Assembly: GCF_000145615.1 (NCBI RefSeq)
Contig: NC_014410.1
Span: 1,971,501 to 2,035,500 of the forward strand
Source: Thermoanaerobacterium thermosaccharolyticum DSM 571
Lineage (GTDB): Bacteria; Bacillota; Thermoanaerobacteria; Thermoanaerobacterales; Thermoanaerobacteraceae
Length of the DNA stretch: 64,000 nucleotides
Reading direction: 5' to 3'
In this document: positions 9,781 through 18,016 of the stretch, in pieces
Layout of the letters: each line of letters opens with the position of its first letter
How positions within the stretch are numbered: position 1 is the stretch's first letter
Translations under genes and position numbers: made by a program
Notes under the pieces: generated by a model
Databases searched by the model: none
Told to the model about the DNA's origin: nothing
Seen by the model: the letters and a program-made list of their open reading frames with translations, nothing else

Positions 9781-11334
9781 TTAATTCTGAAGACTTGCCA
9801 ATCTGTTTACGACAGTATTATATACATATTTAAATTCTTTCACTTTCAATAAGTACATCATTAATGCATATATAGCCGCTCCAACAATAACTATCAGCAT
9901 TGTAAACAACAACTCTAACTTAAATCCAACCATATATTTTGATAAGTAATTATTCATTATAAATACCGCCACACTCATGACCAGTGATGAAAGTATTAAT
10001 TTTGCACCAGTAGATATCATGTCATGGCCACCAAAAGATCCCATCTTTTTTCTAAAATCTTTCATTAACAGTACAGCACATATTGCTGCAGATGCAGATG
10101 AACCTATTGCAAGTCCTGCAATACCTATATATTTAACTAATATTATGCTGATCAATATATTTACTGCAATACCCAATATACTATTTACCATCGGTGTTTT
10201 AGTGTCATTAGTGGAGTAAAAAGACACGTTAAACACATCTCTTATTCCGTAAAAGATCATTCCTATAGAAAGATATAATAATGCAATTGCTGTTATCTCT
10301 ACACTGTAAGTATTAAATTTGCCGTGTTTAAATAATATATCAATTATATGGTATCTTAAAATCATGATACCTAAAGTTACAGGAATCATTATCATATTTA
10401 TATTATTTATAGCCTTTACCATGTGTGATTTCATGCCTTCATAATCTCCAGTGCTTCCTTCCCTTGACAAGGTAGGAAATATAACTGTAACGACAGATGT
10501 AGCAAACGTCCCATAAAATGCGCCTGTAAGCAAGCTGGCATAGCTAAAAGCAGTGATATTTCCATTTGGTAATCCTGATGCCAATCTTGTGTTTATTATA
10601 ATATTTATCTGATTGACAGACAAGCCTACTATGACAGGGCTTATAAGCTTCAACATCCTTAATATGCGTGGATCTTTAAAATCTATTTTAAAGCTGTATC
10701 TGTACTTATTTTTAATAAGCCATGGTATCTGATTTACTACTTGCAGTCCAAATGCTACAGTCGTATAAATAGTAAGTCCTACTATACCACCGTATTTTGC
10801 GAAAAATAGCATAAATACTATAGGTGGAATATCTATCAAAATACCATTTAAAGCAGGTGCAGTAAAATCGTTAAGCGTCTGAAGAATAGCTGTAAAACCC
10901 GCTGACATGCTTAGAAATAGCATATTTACAATGCTTATTTTCGTCAAACTAACAGCCAACTTAAACTTCTCACCTGTAAAATTTGATGCCATTAATTTTA
11001 CCAACATTGGCGAAAATATCCAAGCTATAATAAATATGGCAAAAGAGAACAAAAATAAAATATTCATTATATTATTGGCAAAATCAAACATTTCATCTTT
11101 GCCACGCTTCGCGTACGTCTCATTTAAAAGTGGTATAAAAGCAGTAGAAACTGCAACACCTATTATAGAGTAAAGTACTGTAGGAATATTGAGTGAAACT
11201 GTGTATGCGTCTGTAGCCCATGTGGTTCCAAATACTTTACCTTGTACAGTATTTTTTAAAAGCCCTGCGAATTTCCCCAAAATCGTTATAAATGCCACAA
11301 TACTTGCTGATTTAAATAATTTCTTATTGCTCAT
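9781..11334 (-). CDS. murJ: MurJ/MviN-family lipid II flippase
   Basis: Polytopic integral membrane protein of 517 residues with about fourteen predicted spans and no soluble domain, the usual size of the MVF/MurJ family in the MOP exporter superfamily. N-terminal features include the KSASIVAFITILGKFAGLLK helix and the PTVLYSIIGVAVSTAFIPL segment. MurJ flips lipid-linked peptidoglycan precursor; some Firmicute paralogues move other polyprenyl-linked glycans. It is convergent with the asnB cassette and is not in an obvious peptidoglycan operon, so a role in export of another surface glycan is possible. The ATG at 11334 is preceded by ATGGAGA. The 104 bp separating it from the upstream terminator show nothing else. 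Confidence 0.85.
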   Translation of the reverse strand: MSNKKLFKSASIVAFITILGKFAGLLKNTVQGKVFGTTWATDAYTVSLNIPTVLYSIIGVAVSTAFIPLLNETYAKRGKDEMFDFANNIMNILFLFSFAIFIIAWIFSPMLVKLMASNFTGEKFKLAVSLTKISIVNMLFLSMSAGFTAILQTLNDFTAPALNGILIDIPPIVFMLFFAKYGGIVGLTIYTTVAFGLQVVNQIPWLIKNKYRYSFKIDFKDPRILRMLKLISPVIVGLSVNQINIIINTRLASGLPNGNITAFSYASLLTGAFYGTFATSVVTVIFPTLSREGSTGDYEGMKSHMVKAINNINMIMIPVTLGIMILRYHIIDILFKHGKFNTYSVEITAIALLYLSIGMIFYGIRDVFNVSFYSTNDTKTPMVNSILGIAVNILISIILVKYIGIAGLAIGSSASAAICAVLLMKDFRKKMGSFGGHDMISTGAKLILSSLVMSVAVFIMNNYLSKYMVGFKLELLFTMLIVIVGAAIYALMMYLLKVKEFKYVYNTVVNRLASLQN

Positions 11335-11459
11335 ATAATCTCCATTCCATCTTTTGATTTTCTATGATTTATTCTTCAAACTCACCATGACAATTTTATA
11401 TTTTACATCCTAATCAATTTTTAAGCAATATATTAAATTCTAGAAAAAACAATATACAT

Positions 11460-11594
11460 TCATCTCAATACTTCCTTTTTATAGGAATCGTAAAATTTTT
11501 TAGTTATTAAACCCTTTTTTAATAAACATGGCGTATCAAGACCGTTTGGACAATGTTACCATCAAATTAGTTTTCCTAATCTTATCTTATCCAC
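11460..11594 (-). pseudogene. Remnant of an aldo/keto reductase gene
   Basis: A GGGAGTG site precedes a GTG start at 11594 that encodes VDKIRLGK, after which a one-base shift restores NLMVT; this is the conserved N-terminus of an aldo/keto reductase family. A little further on, in a third frame, CPNGLDTPC resembles the cysteine-containing CPxGVDIP segment near the C-terminus of the 4Fe-4S-containing members, and the frame continues to a stop at 11460. About 300 central residues are missing. The remnant is short, so the family call rests on these two motifs only. The rest of 11335-11723 shows no gene. Confidence 0.5.
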
Positions 11595-11723
11595 AATATC
11601 ACTCCCGTAGATTATTTAAATAATAAAAAAATCAAAGTATTAATCATATTTTACACTCTCATAGTATTTTAAACAACAAAGATATAACCGCTCTTTTTCA
11701 ATTAAGAACGGTTATAAATATAT

Positions 11724-12050
11724 TTAAGAAAATATAAGATTGTAATACTTTTGGATTTTATCTTCTAAAATATCCATACTGATAAACCTCGCTTCTCTTA
11801 TAACTTCTTTCCCTTCTATAAAAGCAAGCACCGTTGGAACGGTAAAAATGGAAAATTCTGAAGACACAGCAGGCAGTTCGTCAATTGAAACATGTGCACT
11901 AGATATTTCAGGATAATCTAAAAGCATCTTCTCAATCTTCGGCAACAATGTTGTACAAATACCGCAATCATTTGTCGAAAAATACAATAATACTATTTTT
12001 TCATCACTAATTAATTTCTTTATATCATCAATATTGTTTAATTTCTGCAA
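11724..12050 (-). CDS. Thioredoxin-family protein
   Basis: Soluble thioredoxin-fold protein of 108 residues. The redox motif is C29-G-I-C32, preceded by LLYFSTND in place of the canonical WAxWC, and the cis-proline region is FTVPTVLAF. It starts at TTG 12050 behind a GGAGG site. This type of monothiol/dithiol thioredoxin-like protein is common in clostridia and probably reduces protein disulfides in the cytoplasm; no partner is evident. It lies 16 bp downstream of the decayed gluconokinase gene, so it may have been the second gene of that transcript and now depends on whatever promoter survives. Confidence 0.88.
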   Translation of the reverse strand: MQKLNNIDDIKKLISDEKIVLLYFSTNDCGICTTLLPKIEKMLLDYPEISSAHVSIDELPAVSSEFSIFTVPTVLAFIEGKEVIREARFISMDILEDKIQKYYNLIFS

Positions 12051-12066
12051 TCTTTTATACCTCCAT

Positions 12067-13282
12067 TTAAAAATATTGTTTTATGCTTTCATATAAACAT
12101 TGAAATACTTTAAACATATCTTCATAAACTTTATGATTCGTATCACTAGGTTTGTATTCTTTCGTCAACAACACCATTTTTAGTTTATGCCAAAGAAAGC
12201 CCCTTTTGCATTTGCATTCAATATGGAGCTCTTTCTCCGAGAATATAAGGCAGGAATAATAATTCCAAAGAACCTGCAGGTACTTCAGAAACTTTTTCAA
12301 TTACATAATCGTAAATGTCTATTGAGAGCTTCTTAGCCATTTCCACTTCATCAGATGCAAAATTATCTATAAACCATCTAAAAGCAACACCTCCATTATT
12401 GACTGCCCCTCCAACTACATAGTGGTTCTCCGTCAATACGTAGCTAAATACCCTCTCTTTTTCATCGCACTTAAGCTTGTCAGACATTATTCTAATAGCT
12501 CCGCTTGTGCCAATCGTAACTGCTGCATTTCCTGGTTTTATAGCATTTACGCCTAAATTTGAAAGACAGCCATCGCTGGCGCCTATTACAAATGGCGTCT
12601 TACTATCTATATTCATATAATAAGCATACTCTGATTTTAGATTTTTTACAATATATGTAGCTGGAACAGGACTAGATAGCCTTTCTTCATTAATACCAAC
12701 TACATCAAGAGATTGTTTGTTCCATTTCATATTGTATATATTAAAAAGTCCTGTCGCAGAAGCTATCGAATAATATATGTAATATTTACCAAACAATTTG
12801 TAAAAAACATATTCTTTTATTGATATAAATTTATATGCGTTATCAAATACAGAACTCAGATTTTCCTTCAGCCATAAAAGCTTTATAAAAGGGGACATTG
12901 GATGTATTGGCGTACCAGTGGACATATAGATTTCATGCCCCACAGTATTCTTAATCATATCTGCATATTCCCAGCTCCTGGTGTCAGCCCATATAATACA
13001 TTTTGTTAGTGGTATACCATTTTTATCAACCGCTATCAAGCTGTGCATTGCAGCACTAAAACTTACACCTAAAAGACTATTGCCTTCATTTTTCTTAACT
13101 ACATCTTTAATCGTATTTAATACCGCTCTAAATATTTCCTCAGGATCCTGCTCACTCCAAGATGGTTTTGGATTCAATATCGGATACCCTATACTGCTTT
13201 TTGCTATTAATCTACCATTTAAATCAAATGCTACAGCTTTTGTACTGGTAGTACCAATATCAACACCTATAATATAATCCAT
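12067..13282 (-). pseudogene. Gluconokinase (FGGY kinase) pseudogene with frameshift and internal deletion
   Basis: The intact first frame encodes 354 residues of an FGGY-family carbohydrate kinase: GVDIGTTSTKAVAFD phosphate loop, WSEQDPEEI, IIWADTRS and GTSGAIR. FGGY kinases are about 500 residues; this frame stops at ERAPY. Deleting one G from the following Trp codon explains it: in the next frame the sequence reads NANAKGAFFGIN, the normal continuation. After a further break the third segment ends DTNHKVYEDMFKVFQ...YF, the usual gluconokinase C-terminus. About 110-130 residues, including the second half of the ATPase core, are missing. The protein is therefore expected to be inactive. Substrate assignment (gluconate rather than xylulose) rests on overall resemblance. 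Confidence 0.85.
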
Positions 13283-13418
13283 CTTACCATATCCTTTAAC
13301 ATAGTTATCAAATCATTTTGTTTTTTAATACTTATCATATAAAGTATTTTATCATAATTGTGTTGTTTTTTTGTTATAAAATTGTAATAGAAGTGTTTTT
13401 ATGAATTAAAGCATAACT

Positions 13419-13650
13419 TTGTTAAAAATAATCGTTATAGCAATTATAGCAATCTTAATAAGTATATATTGTGTTTAAGGGATTAGTTTCTGGAATAGCA
13501 TTTATTATTTTTTTACTTATATTTTCGAAAACCACTAAAAAGAAATTTATGCAAGAAGGAATAAAATATTTGCTATATTTATTTTCCATTTATCTCATTG
13601 TATATATAATCTCATATGTTGTAGTAGATAAAATTATGAATTTCTTCTGA
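13419..13650 (+). pseudogene. Possible small membrane protein, probably frameshifted
   Basis: Two short overlapping frames encode hydrophobic peptides: from TTG 13419 a 19-residue helix (IIVIAIIAILISIY), and from GTG 13471 a 59-residue peptide with two predicted membrane helices separated by KTTKKK. Joined by one frameshift they would give a plausible three-helix protein of about 75 residues. Neither start has a convincing ribosome binding site. It lies in a 459-bp gap between the gluconokinase pseudogene and the AhpD-like gene, which otherwise holds nothing recognisable. Confidence 0.3.
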
Positions 13651-13741
13651 ACTCTTTTATATACAAAATCTTAAAATATTAAAATTTAATCAAAAATGGT
13701 GATATAATATTACATGTAAAATTATACTAGGAGGGATTCAA

Positions 13742-14038
13742 ATGCCACTACCACCATTCTTATCATCACTTGATAAGAACGATCCTGAATTTGCAAAAGC
13801 AATAGAAAAAGTATATTCTTCTGCAATGGGTCCAGGTGCGTTAGATCAAAAAACAAAATTATTAATAGCATTAGCTATTGATGCAACACATGGTGCAAAT
13901 CTAGGAGTTGAAAACATATCAAATCAACTGATAAATATGGGGGTTACTGATGAAGAAATAGCAGAAGCTATTCGTATAGCTTATTTTGCATCCGGAAATA
14001 CTATATTATCCTCATATTTTTCAGCTTTCAAAAAATAA
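13742..14038 (+). CDS. Carboxymuconolactone decarboxylase/AhpD-like protein without the CxxC motif
   Basis: Small all-alpha protein of 98 residues of the CMD/AhpD-like family, starting behind AGGAGGGATTCAA. The KTKLLIALAIDATHGA helix and the GVTDEEIAEAIRIAYFASG segment match the family core. In AhpD-type peroxidase partners the middle helix carries CxxC; here that site reads HGANLGV and no cysteine is present anywhere, so a thiol-based activity is not expected. It may bind a small molecule or have a decarboxylase-type activity. It stands alone, followed by a terminator. Confidence 0.82.
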   Translation: MPLPPFLSSLDKNDPEFAKAIEKVYSSAMGPGALDQKTKLLIALAIDATHGANLGVENISNQLINMGVTDEEIAEAIRIAYFASGNTILSSYFSAFKK

Positions 14039-14055
14039 CAGCTAAAAATAAAACA

Positions 14056-14085
14056 GGAGCTGAATGATTTTATTCAGCTTCCTTC
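14056..14085 (+). terminator. Terminator after the AhpD-like gene
   Basis: Stem GAGCTGAAT / ATTCAGCTT with loop GATTTT followed by CCTTCCT; moderately T-rich tail. Confidence 0.6.
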
Positions 14086-14176
14086 CTCATTATTAGTTTA
14101 TGTTACTTCATTAAGGCTTGACTTGATTTTTTAGGCAAATCAAAATTATTTATCTTAATTGTGAGGTGCTCATTCT

Positions 14177-14382
14177 ATGGATAACAATAAGGAAAAGTTA
14201 ATACACTCTTACATCAAAATAGACAAGAAGCAAAAGACAGACTAAGAGCTCAAAATGACTACGAAGTCAATTTAAAGGCAGAATTAATCATAGAAGACCC
14301 TCACACAAAAGCCGATAAGATTATAGAAAATCAAGAAAAAATATTAAAGCTTTTAGAAGATAAAAATAAATCATTATCCTAA
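14177..14382 (+). pseudogene. Remnant of a DUF1003 membrane protein gene
   Basis: A GAGGTG site and ATG at 14177 open a short frame (MDNNKEKLIHSY) that stops after 22 codons. Shifted by one base, the same DNA encodes LLHQNRQEAKDRLRAQNDYEVNLKAE in two overlapping blocks followed by a coiled-coil tail (IIENQEKILKLLED), the conserved C-terminus of DUF1003 proteins. The two membrane helices that normally precede this block are gone. The stop at 14382 overlaps the convergent fetB stop by 4 bp, so the 3' end seems original. Confidence 0.7.
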
Positions 14383-15122
14383 ATCAATTGATGATTAGGC
14401 GTAAAGAAGCGGGTGTATGATAAAAGGGCTACTGAGAAACATGCTATTGCTGTTGTTGATGTCATCATGAATGTAACCATCATCTGATATTTAACAGCAT
14501 CTATAGGATCAACACCACCTAAGATTAGACCAGTCATCATCCCTGGCAGCTGCACAATACCAAGAGTTTTCATACTGTCTATCGTGGGCATCATTCCTGT
14601 TTTGATAGCTGTTTTTATTATTTTCTGGGATGCTTGTCTTGAATTAGCCCCCAGTGAAAGATACGTCTCAATTTCATGTCTTCTATTTTTCATCTCATCT
14701 TTAAGCCTTGACACTGTTAGTCCAGACGAAACCATTGCATTCCCTATTATCATACCTGAGACTGGTATCACTTCTTGTGGTCTAAAATGTATGCTGCCAA
14801 ATAATATTAGTGCAGTAAGTGTAATAGCAGCGCCAAATGCAATAGATATTGTTATATAATAAAATACGTATGGTATTCCTCTTCCTCTTTTTGCTGCATT
14901 ATTTCCTGCCACAATAATCATTACAATTACCATCGCAAGTGTAAAAAATATATTATTGGCGCTAAAAATATAATGAAGAATGTATCCAACAATTGTAAGC
15001 TGTAAAACCGCTCTTACAGTGCCAATGACTACTTCTTTTTCAACACCAAGTTTTTGATAATATGAAATGAAAATCGATACCAATACAAGACTTGATGACA
15101 ATATAAGCGACAATACACTCAT
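14379..15122 (-). CDS. fetB: ABC transporter permease, FetB/UPF0014 family
   Basis: Integral membrane permease of 247 residues with about seven predicted spans. Family landmarks are GTVRAVLQLTIVGY near the N-terminus, MIIGNAMV, the cytoplasmic EIETYLSLGA segment that contacts the ATPase, and QLPGMMTGLILGG. In Escherichia coli FetAB exports iron and eases oxidative stress; other family members have been annotated as phosphate or metal transporters, so the substrate is inferred. It overlaps fetA by 4 bp (ATGA), indicating translational coupling. The name follows the E. coli pair. Confidence 0.8.
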   Translation of the reverse strand: MSVLSLILSSSLVLVSIFISYYQKLGVEKEVVIGTVRAVLQLTIVGYILHYIFSANNIFFTLAMVIVMIIVAGNNAAKRGRGIPYVFYYITISIAFGAAITLTALILFGSIHFRPQEVIPVSGMIIGNAMVSSGLTVSRLKDEMKNRRHEIETYLSLGANSRQASQKIIKTAIKTGMMPTIDSMKTLGIVQLPGMMTGLILGGVDPIDAVKYQMMVTFMMTSTTAIACFSVALLSYTRFFTPNHQLI

Positions 15123-15847
15123 TCAGCTTCCTCCTTTGTCAATTTTCCATCAATGAAGAGTTTCGTTACATCAAATTTAGGATTTAAGAAAAAATTTCTT
15201 GTCTCTCCGTATTCAACTAATCGTCCTTTATTTATAAAGATAGTATAATCGCCAACGCGTTTTGCTTGTTCCATATTATGTGTAATCCAAATAAATGTAA
15301 GATTTAATTTGTTTTTTAAATCAATTACAAGCTCCTCAATCACTTGTGTAGATGCCGGATCAAGCGCAGACGTCGGTTCATCTAGCAGCAACACTTCTGG
15401 TTCATTTGCAAGTGTCCTTGCTATAGAAATTCTCTGTGCTTCACCACCAGATAAGTCATCGACTTTTTTCTTACTATAACTTTTATCAAGCCCAACTATT
15501 TTTAAATAGTATTCCACATCAACGTCTCTCTTTCCTTTAAGCATAGGTCCATATTTAATGTTGTCTTCAACAGTCCCCTCAAAAAGATATGGCTGCTGAA
15601 AAACCATCCCAATCTTTCGCCTAAGCTGTATTATGTCATAATTCATTATATCGTTTCCATCTATCAATATTTTGCCTTCAGTCGGGTCTATAAGCCTATT
15701 TATTAATTTTATCAAAGTAGACTTGCCAGCACCTGACGGTCCTATAATTGTGTATATATGACCCATATATATTTCCAGTGTTATATCCTTCAAAATTACA
15801 TCATCAGAATCGCTAAAACTTACATCTATAAACTTTATCTCCTTCAT
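15119..15847 (-). CDS. fetA: ABC transporter ATP-binding protein, FetA-like
   Basis: ATPase subunit of 242 residues, complete by motif: Walker A GPSGAGKST near residue 37, Q-loop in GMVFQQPYLF, ABC signature LSGGEAQR, Walker B VLLLDEPTSALD and the switch His in ITHN. The GTVEDNIKYGP segment is typical of the FetA/YbbL branch and also of phosphate importer ATPases. It is the first gene of the fetAB operon, with a GAGGTG site. The partner permease, not the ATPase, supports the iron-export assignment. Confidence 0.85.
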   Translation of the reverse strand: MKEIKFIDVSFSDSDDVILKDITLEIYMGHIYTIIGPSGAGKSTLIKLINRLIDPTEGKILIDGNDIMNYDIIQLRRKIGMVFQQPYLFEGTVEDNIKYGPMLKGKRDVDVEYYLKIVGLDKSYSKKKVDDLSGGEAQRISIARTLANEPEVLLLDEPTSALDPASTQVIEELVIDLKNKLNLTFIWITHNMEQAKRVGDYTIFINKGRLVEYGETRNFFLNPKFDVTKLFIDGKLTKEEAE

Positions 15848-15920
15848 TTTCGCACCTCACAAAAATCGTACACATCATTTATTTCATAATAAACGATGCA
15901 GACTTTAAAATCATCCTTCT

Positions 15921-16157
15921 TTATAAATCTTCATCATATTGTATATTGTAATACATACCGGAAATACTTTCCATAAGGTAATTTGCGATTCTTTCTCTCT
16001 CAATTTTATATGATCTATTAGGATCATATACTTTCTTTTTACCTATGAATATCCTGTTCTGATTTTTCAGGGAAAATAAGTATGTTATTCCCTTCTTTTA
16101 ATCTATCCAAAGTCAATAAGATCGTATCAATGCAAAAAATCTGACGTGATTTGACAC
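15921..16157 (-). pseudogene. Remnant of a PlsC-like acyltransferase gene
   Basis: Three short in-order blocks in changing frames resemble a glycerophospholipid acyltransferase: VSNHVRFF, matching the NHxxxxD block with the Asp missing; LDRLKEGNNILIFPE, matching the FPEG block; and a C-terminal block with IFIGKKKVYDPNRSY and ERERIANYLMESI ending at a stop at 15921. About 60 residues between the first two blocks and several bases elsewhere are missing. No start codon or ribosome site survives. The remaining 15848-15920 holds nothing visible. Confidence 0.45.
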
Positions 16158-16189
16158 AAATATAAAAAAATAAAAGCCATGAAAGGCTT
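16158..16189 (-). terminator. Terminator of the five-tRNA operon
   Basis: On the minus strand AAGCC / GGCTT with a 6-nt loop is followed by TTATTTTTTT, 20 bp beyond the tRNA-Cys 3' end. Confidence 0.7.
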
Positions 16190-16208
16190 GATATCGCTTG
16201 ATTAAATA

Positions 16209-16282
<74 letters not shown>

Positions 16283-16288
16283 AAATTA

Positions 16289-16364
16289 TGGAGCGGACAA
16301 CGAGACTCGAACTCGCGACCCTCACCTTGGCAAGGTGATGCTCTACCAACTGAGCTATGTCCGC
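16289..16364 (-). tRNA. tRNA-Gly(GCC)
   Basis: Acceptor GCGGACA/TGTCCGC, anticodon GCC in loop TTGCCAA, T-loop GTTCGAGTC, encoded CCA. Fourth gene of the operon. Confidence 0.95.
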
Positions 16365-16373
16365 ATATCTTTA

Positions 16374-16449
16374 TGGTGCCTCGAAGTGGAATCGAACCAC
16401 TGACACAGGGATTTTCAGTCCCTTGCTCTACCGACTGAGCTATCGAGGC
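16374..16449 (-). tRNA. tRNA-Phe(GAA)
   Basis: Acceptor GCCTCGA/TCGAGGC, anticodon GAA in loop CTGAAAA, T-loop GTTCGATTC, discriminator A and encoded CCA. Third gene of the operon. Confidence 0.95.
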
Positions 16450-16464
16450 TAATTTTAAATTATA

Positions 16465-16541
16465 TGGCGACCCAAAAGGGGCTCGAACCCTCGACCTCCA
16501 GCGTGACAGGCTGGCGCTCTAACCAACTGAGCTATTGGGCC
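16465..16541 (-). tRNA. tRNA-Asp(GTC)
   Basis: Acceptor GGCCCAA/TTGGGTC, anticodon GTC in loop CTGTCAC, discriminator G (aspartate identity) and encoded CCA. Second gene of the operon. Confidence 0.95.
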
Positions 16542-16545
16542 ATAA

Positions 16546-16621
16546 TGGTGGTCGCAATAGGGCTCGAACCTATGACCCCCTGCTTGTAAGGCAGGTGCTC
16601 TCCCAGCTGAGCTATACGACC
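16546..16621 (-). tRNA. tRNA-Val(TAC)
   Basis: Acceptor GGTCGTA/TGCGACC, anticodon TAC in loop CTTACAA, encoded CCA. First gene of the operon, 20 bp downstream of the promoter. Confidence 0.95.
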
Positions 16622-16640
16622 AATTTCCGTGACAAGTATT

Positions 16641-16669
16641 AGTATACATAAAAAACTCTAATTCGTCAA
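16641..16669 (-). promoter_or_regulatory. Sigma-A promoter of the five-tRNA operon
   Basis: On the minus strand TTGACG, a 17-bp spacer, then TATACT, placed about 20 bp upstream of tRNA-Val. Confidence 0.85.
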
Positions 16670-16743
16670 TATCCTTTTTTAAAATTTTTTCAGCAGTCTA
16701 GATAAAAAGCAACTACATCATTATTTACAATCTACTAATATAA

Positions 16744-16772
16744 TTAAAAACCCTAACATCTCTGTTAGGGTT
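16744..16772 (-). terminator. Terminator of the cold-shock gene
   Basis: Perfect 10-bp stem AACCCTAACA / TGTTAGGGTT followed on the minus strand by TTTAATTA, 11 bp after the stop codon. Confidence 0.9.
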
Positions 16773-16782
16773 AAATTTCTCT

Positions 16783-16986
16783 TTAAGAAACCTTTTTAAC
16801 ATTTGCAGCCTGTGGCCCTTTTTCTGCCTCAACGATATCAAACTCAACTTCCTGTCCTTCCTCTAATGTCTTAAAACCATCTTGTTCAATCGCTGAGTAG
16901 TGTACGAATACATCTGAACCTCCTTCTCTTTCTATGAAGCCATAACCTTTCTCAGCATTGAACCATTTAACTTTACCTCTTACCAT
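16783..16986 (-). CDS. Cold-shock protein (CspA family)
   Basis: Single-stranded nucleic-acid-binding OB-fold protein of 67 residues. RNP1 KGYGFIE and RNP2 VFVHYSAI are intact, with the conserved KWFNAEKG start and EGPQAANV-like end ([12 protein letters not shown]). The start at 16986 has a GGAGGAAGATATA site; an ATG five codons upstream would place this site inside the gene. Cold-shock proteins act as RNA chaperones and often regulate their own long leader; a leader of under 80 bp is seen here. Monocistronic with a strong terminator. Confidence 0.96.
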   Translation of the reverse strand: MVRGKVKWFNAEKGYGFIEREGGSDVFVHYSAIEQDGFKTLEEGQEVEFDIVEAEKGPQAANVKKVS

Positions 16987-17062
16987 TATATCTTCCTCCA
17001 AACATGATAAATAATTTACCTATTAATAATAGCACTCAAGCATATACATTGTCAAATGTATT

Positions 17063-17818
17063 TTAATTTTTTGCTATTTTTAGATATGCTAAAATAGTGC
17101 TTAATGCTTCACTAGCGGATTCCCTTATCACTACATCAGCTCTTCTGTCTTCTGGCGTTTCTGATTTATTGATAATTATAAGGTGCTTTACTAATCCAGG
17201 AAGAAAATTTACCGGCGATACCGTCAGTGAAGAACCTATTACAACCATTAAGTCGCTGCTTTCCGCCTCACGCCAAGCCCTCTCAAAATCCTCCGGCATT
17301 GGGTCTCCAAACATCACTACATCAGGCCTTAAAATACCATTGCATTTGTCGCATTTAGGCGGTATCTCATTTTTCTCAACTTTTGAATTTAGTAAATCAA
17401 TCGAAACTACCTCACCACAGTTTATGCAGCTTCCAGTCCTTGTCTGCCCATGAACTTCAAATACCTTGTGAGATCCAGCCTTTTGATGCAAGTTGTCTAT
17501 GTTTTGGGTTATTACTCCAGATATCAAACCTTCTTGTTCTAATTGAGCTAAAATATAGTGGGCTTTATTTGGTTTCGCATCTTTCATAGATAAAAGAATT
17601 TTAAAGCCGTTATTGTAGAATTTAATAGGATCATTGTACAATACTCTTGTAGACAAAGCCTCCATGGGGTCCATCTTTTCCCACAGCCCAGTTCCCGGAC
17701 TTCTAAAATCAGGGATCCCGCTTTCAGTTGATATACCTGCACCTGTTAACACAATCGTCTTTTTAGATTTTTCAATTAATTCTGCAGCTTTCTCATAAAT
17801 ATTTTCTTTTGCATTCAT
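17063..17818 (-). CDS. cobB: NAD-dependent protein deacylase, Sir2 family
   Basis: Sirtuin of 251 residues that removes acyl groups from lysines using NAD. The GAGIS and PDFRS motifs form the NAD site, TQNIDNLH the catalytic pocket, and His in VFEVHGQ is the general base. Four zinc ligands are in CINC and CDKC. The start at 17818 is 6 nt after AGAGGTG; two earlier in-frame starts overlap that site. Probable targets are metabolic enzymes such as acetyl-CoA synthetase, but none is adjacent. It stands between the cold-shock gene and the spore protein gene. Confidence 0.93.
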   Translation of the reverse strand: MNAKENIYEKAAELIEKSKKTIVLTGAGISTESGIPDFRSPGTGLWEKMDPMEALSTRVLYNDPIKFYNNGFKILLSMKDAKPNKAHYILAQLEQEGLISGVITQNIDNLHQKAGSHKVFEVHGQTRTGSCINCGEVVSIDLLNSKVEKNEIPPKCDKCNGILRPDVVMFGDPMPEDFERAWREAESSDLMVVIGSSLTVSPVNFLPGLVKHLIIINKSETPEDRRADVVIRESASEALSTILAYLKIAKN

Positions 17819-17874
17819 TGTCATCACCTCTCAAATACAAGTATATCACTTAAGTGCGGTTTTGCATCACAAAG

Positions 17875-18012
17875 TTATATTTTTTTTCTCTTTTTGACAA
17901 TTGCACCAATCTTGCCAGTTTCTTGAGCAGTTAAATTTGACCAGCCTACTTTATATACTTTTTCCAACAATCCTAATTCTTTTGCGGCTTCGAGTTTAAG
18001 TTTATCATTCAT
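17875..18012 (-). CDS. Small acid-soluble spore protein, alpha/beta type (short)
   Basis: A 45-residue protein with the SASP hallmarks: EAAKELGLLEKV in the first half and GWSNLTAQETGKIG in the second, where the EIA/ETG-type GPR cleavage and DNA-contact region lies. It starts with MNDKLK at 18012 behind AGGAGTTGATAGA, which sits inside the end of the upstream YcdB-like gene; the stop and start are only 4 bp apart, so the two are probably translationally coupled. SASPs coat DNA in the forespore and protect it. Its small size makes it easy to overlook. Confidence 0.85.
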   Translation of the reverse strand: MNDKLKLEAAKELGLLEKVYKVGWSNLTAQETGKIGAIVKKRKKI

Positions 18013-18016
18013 TCTA

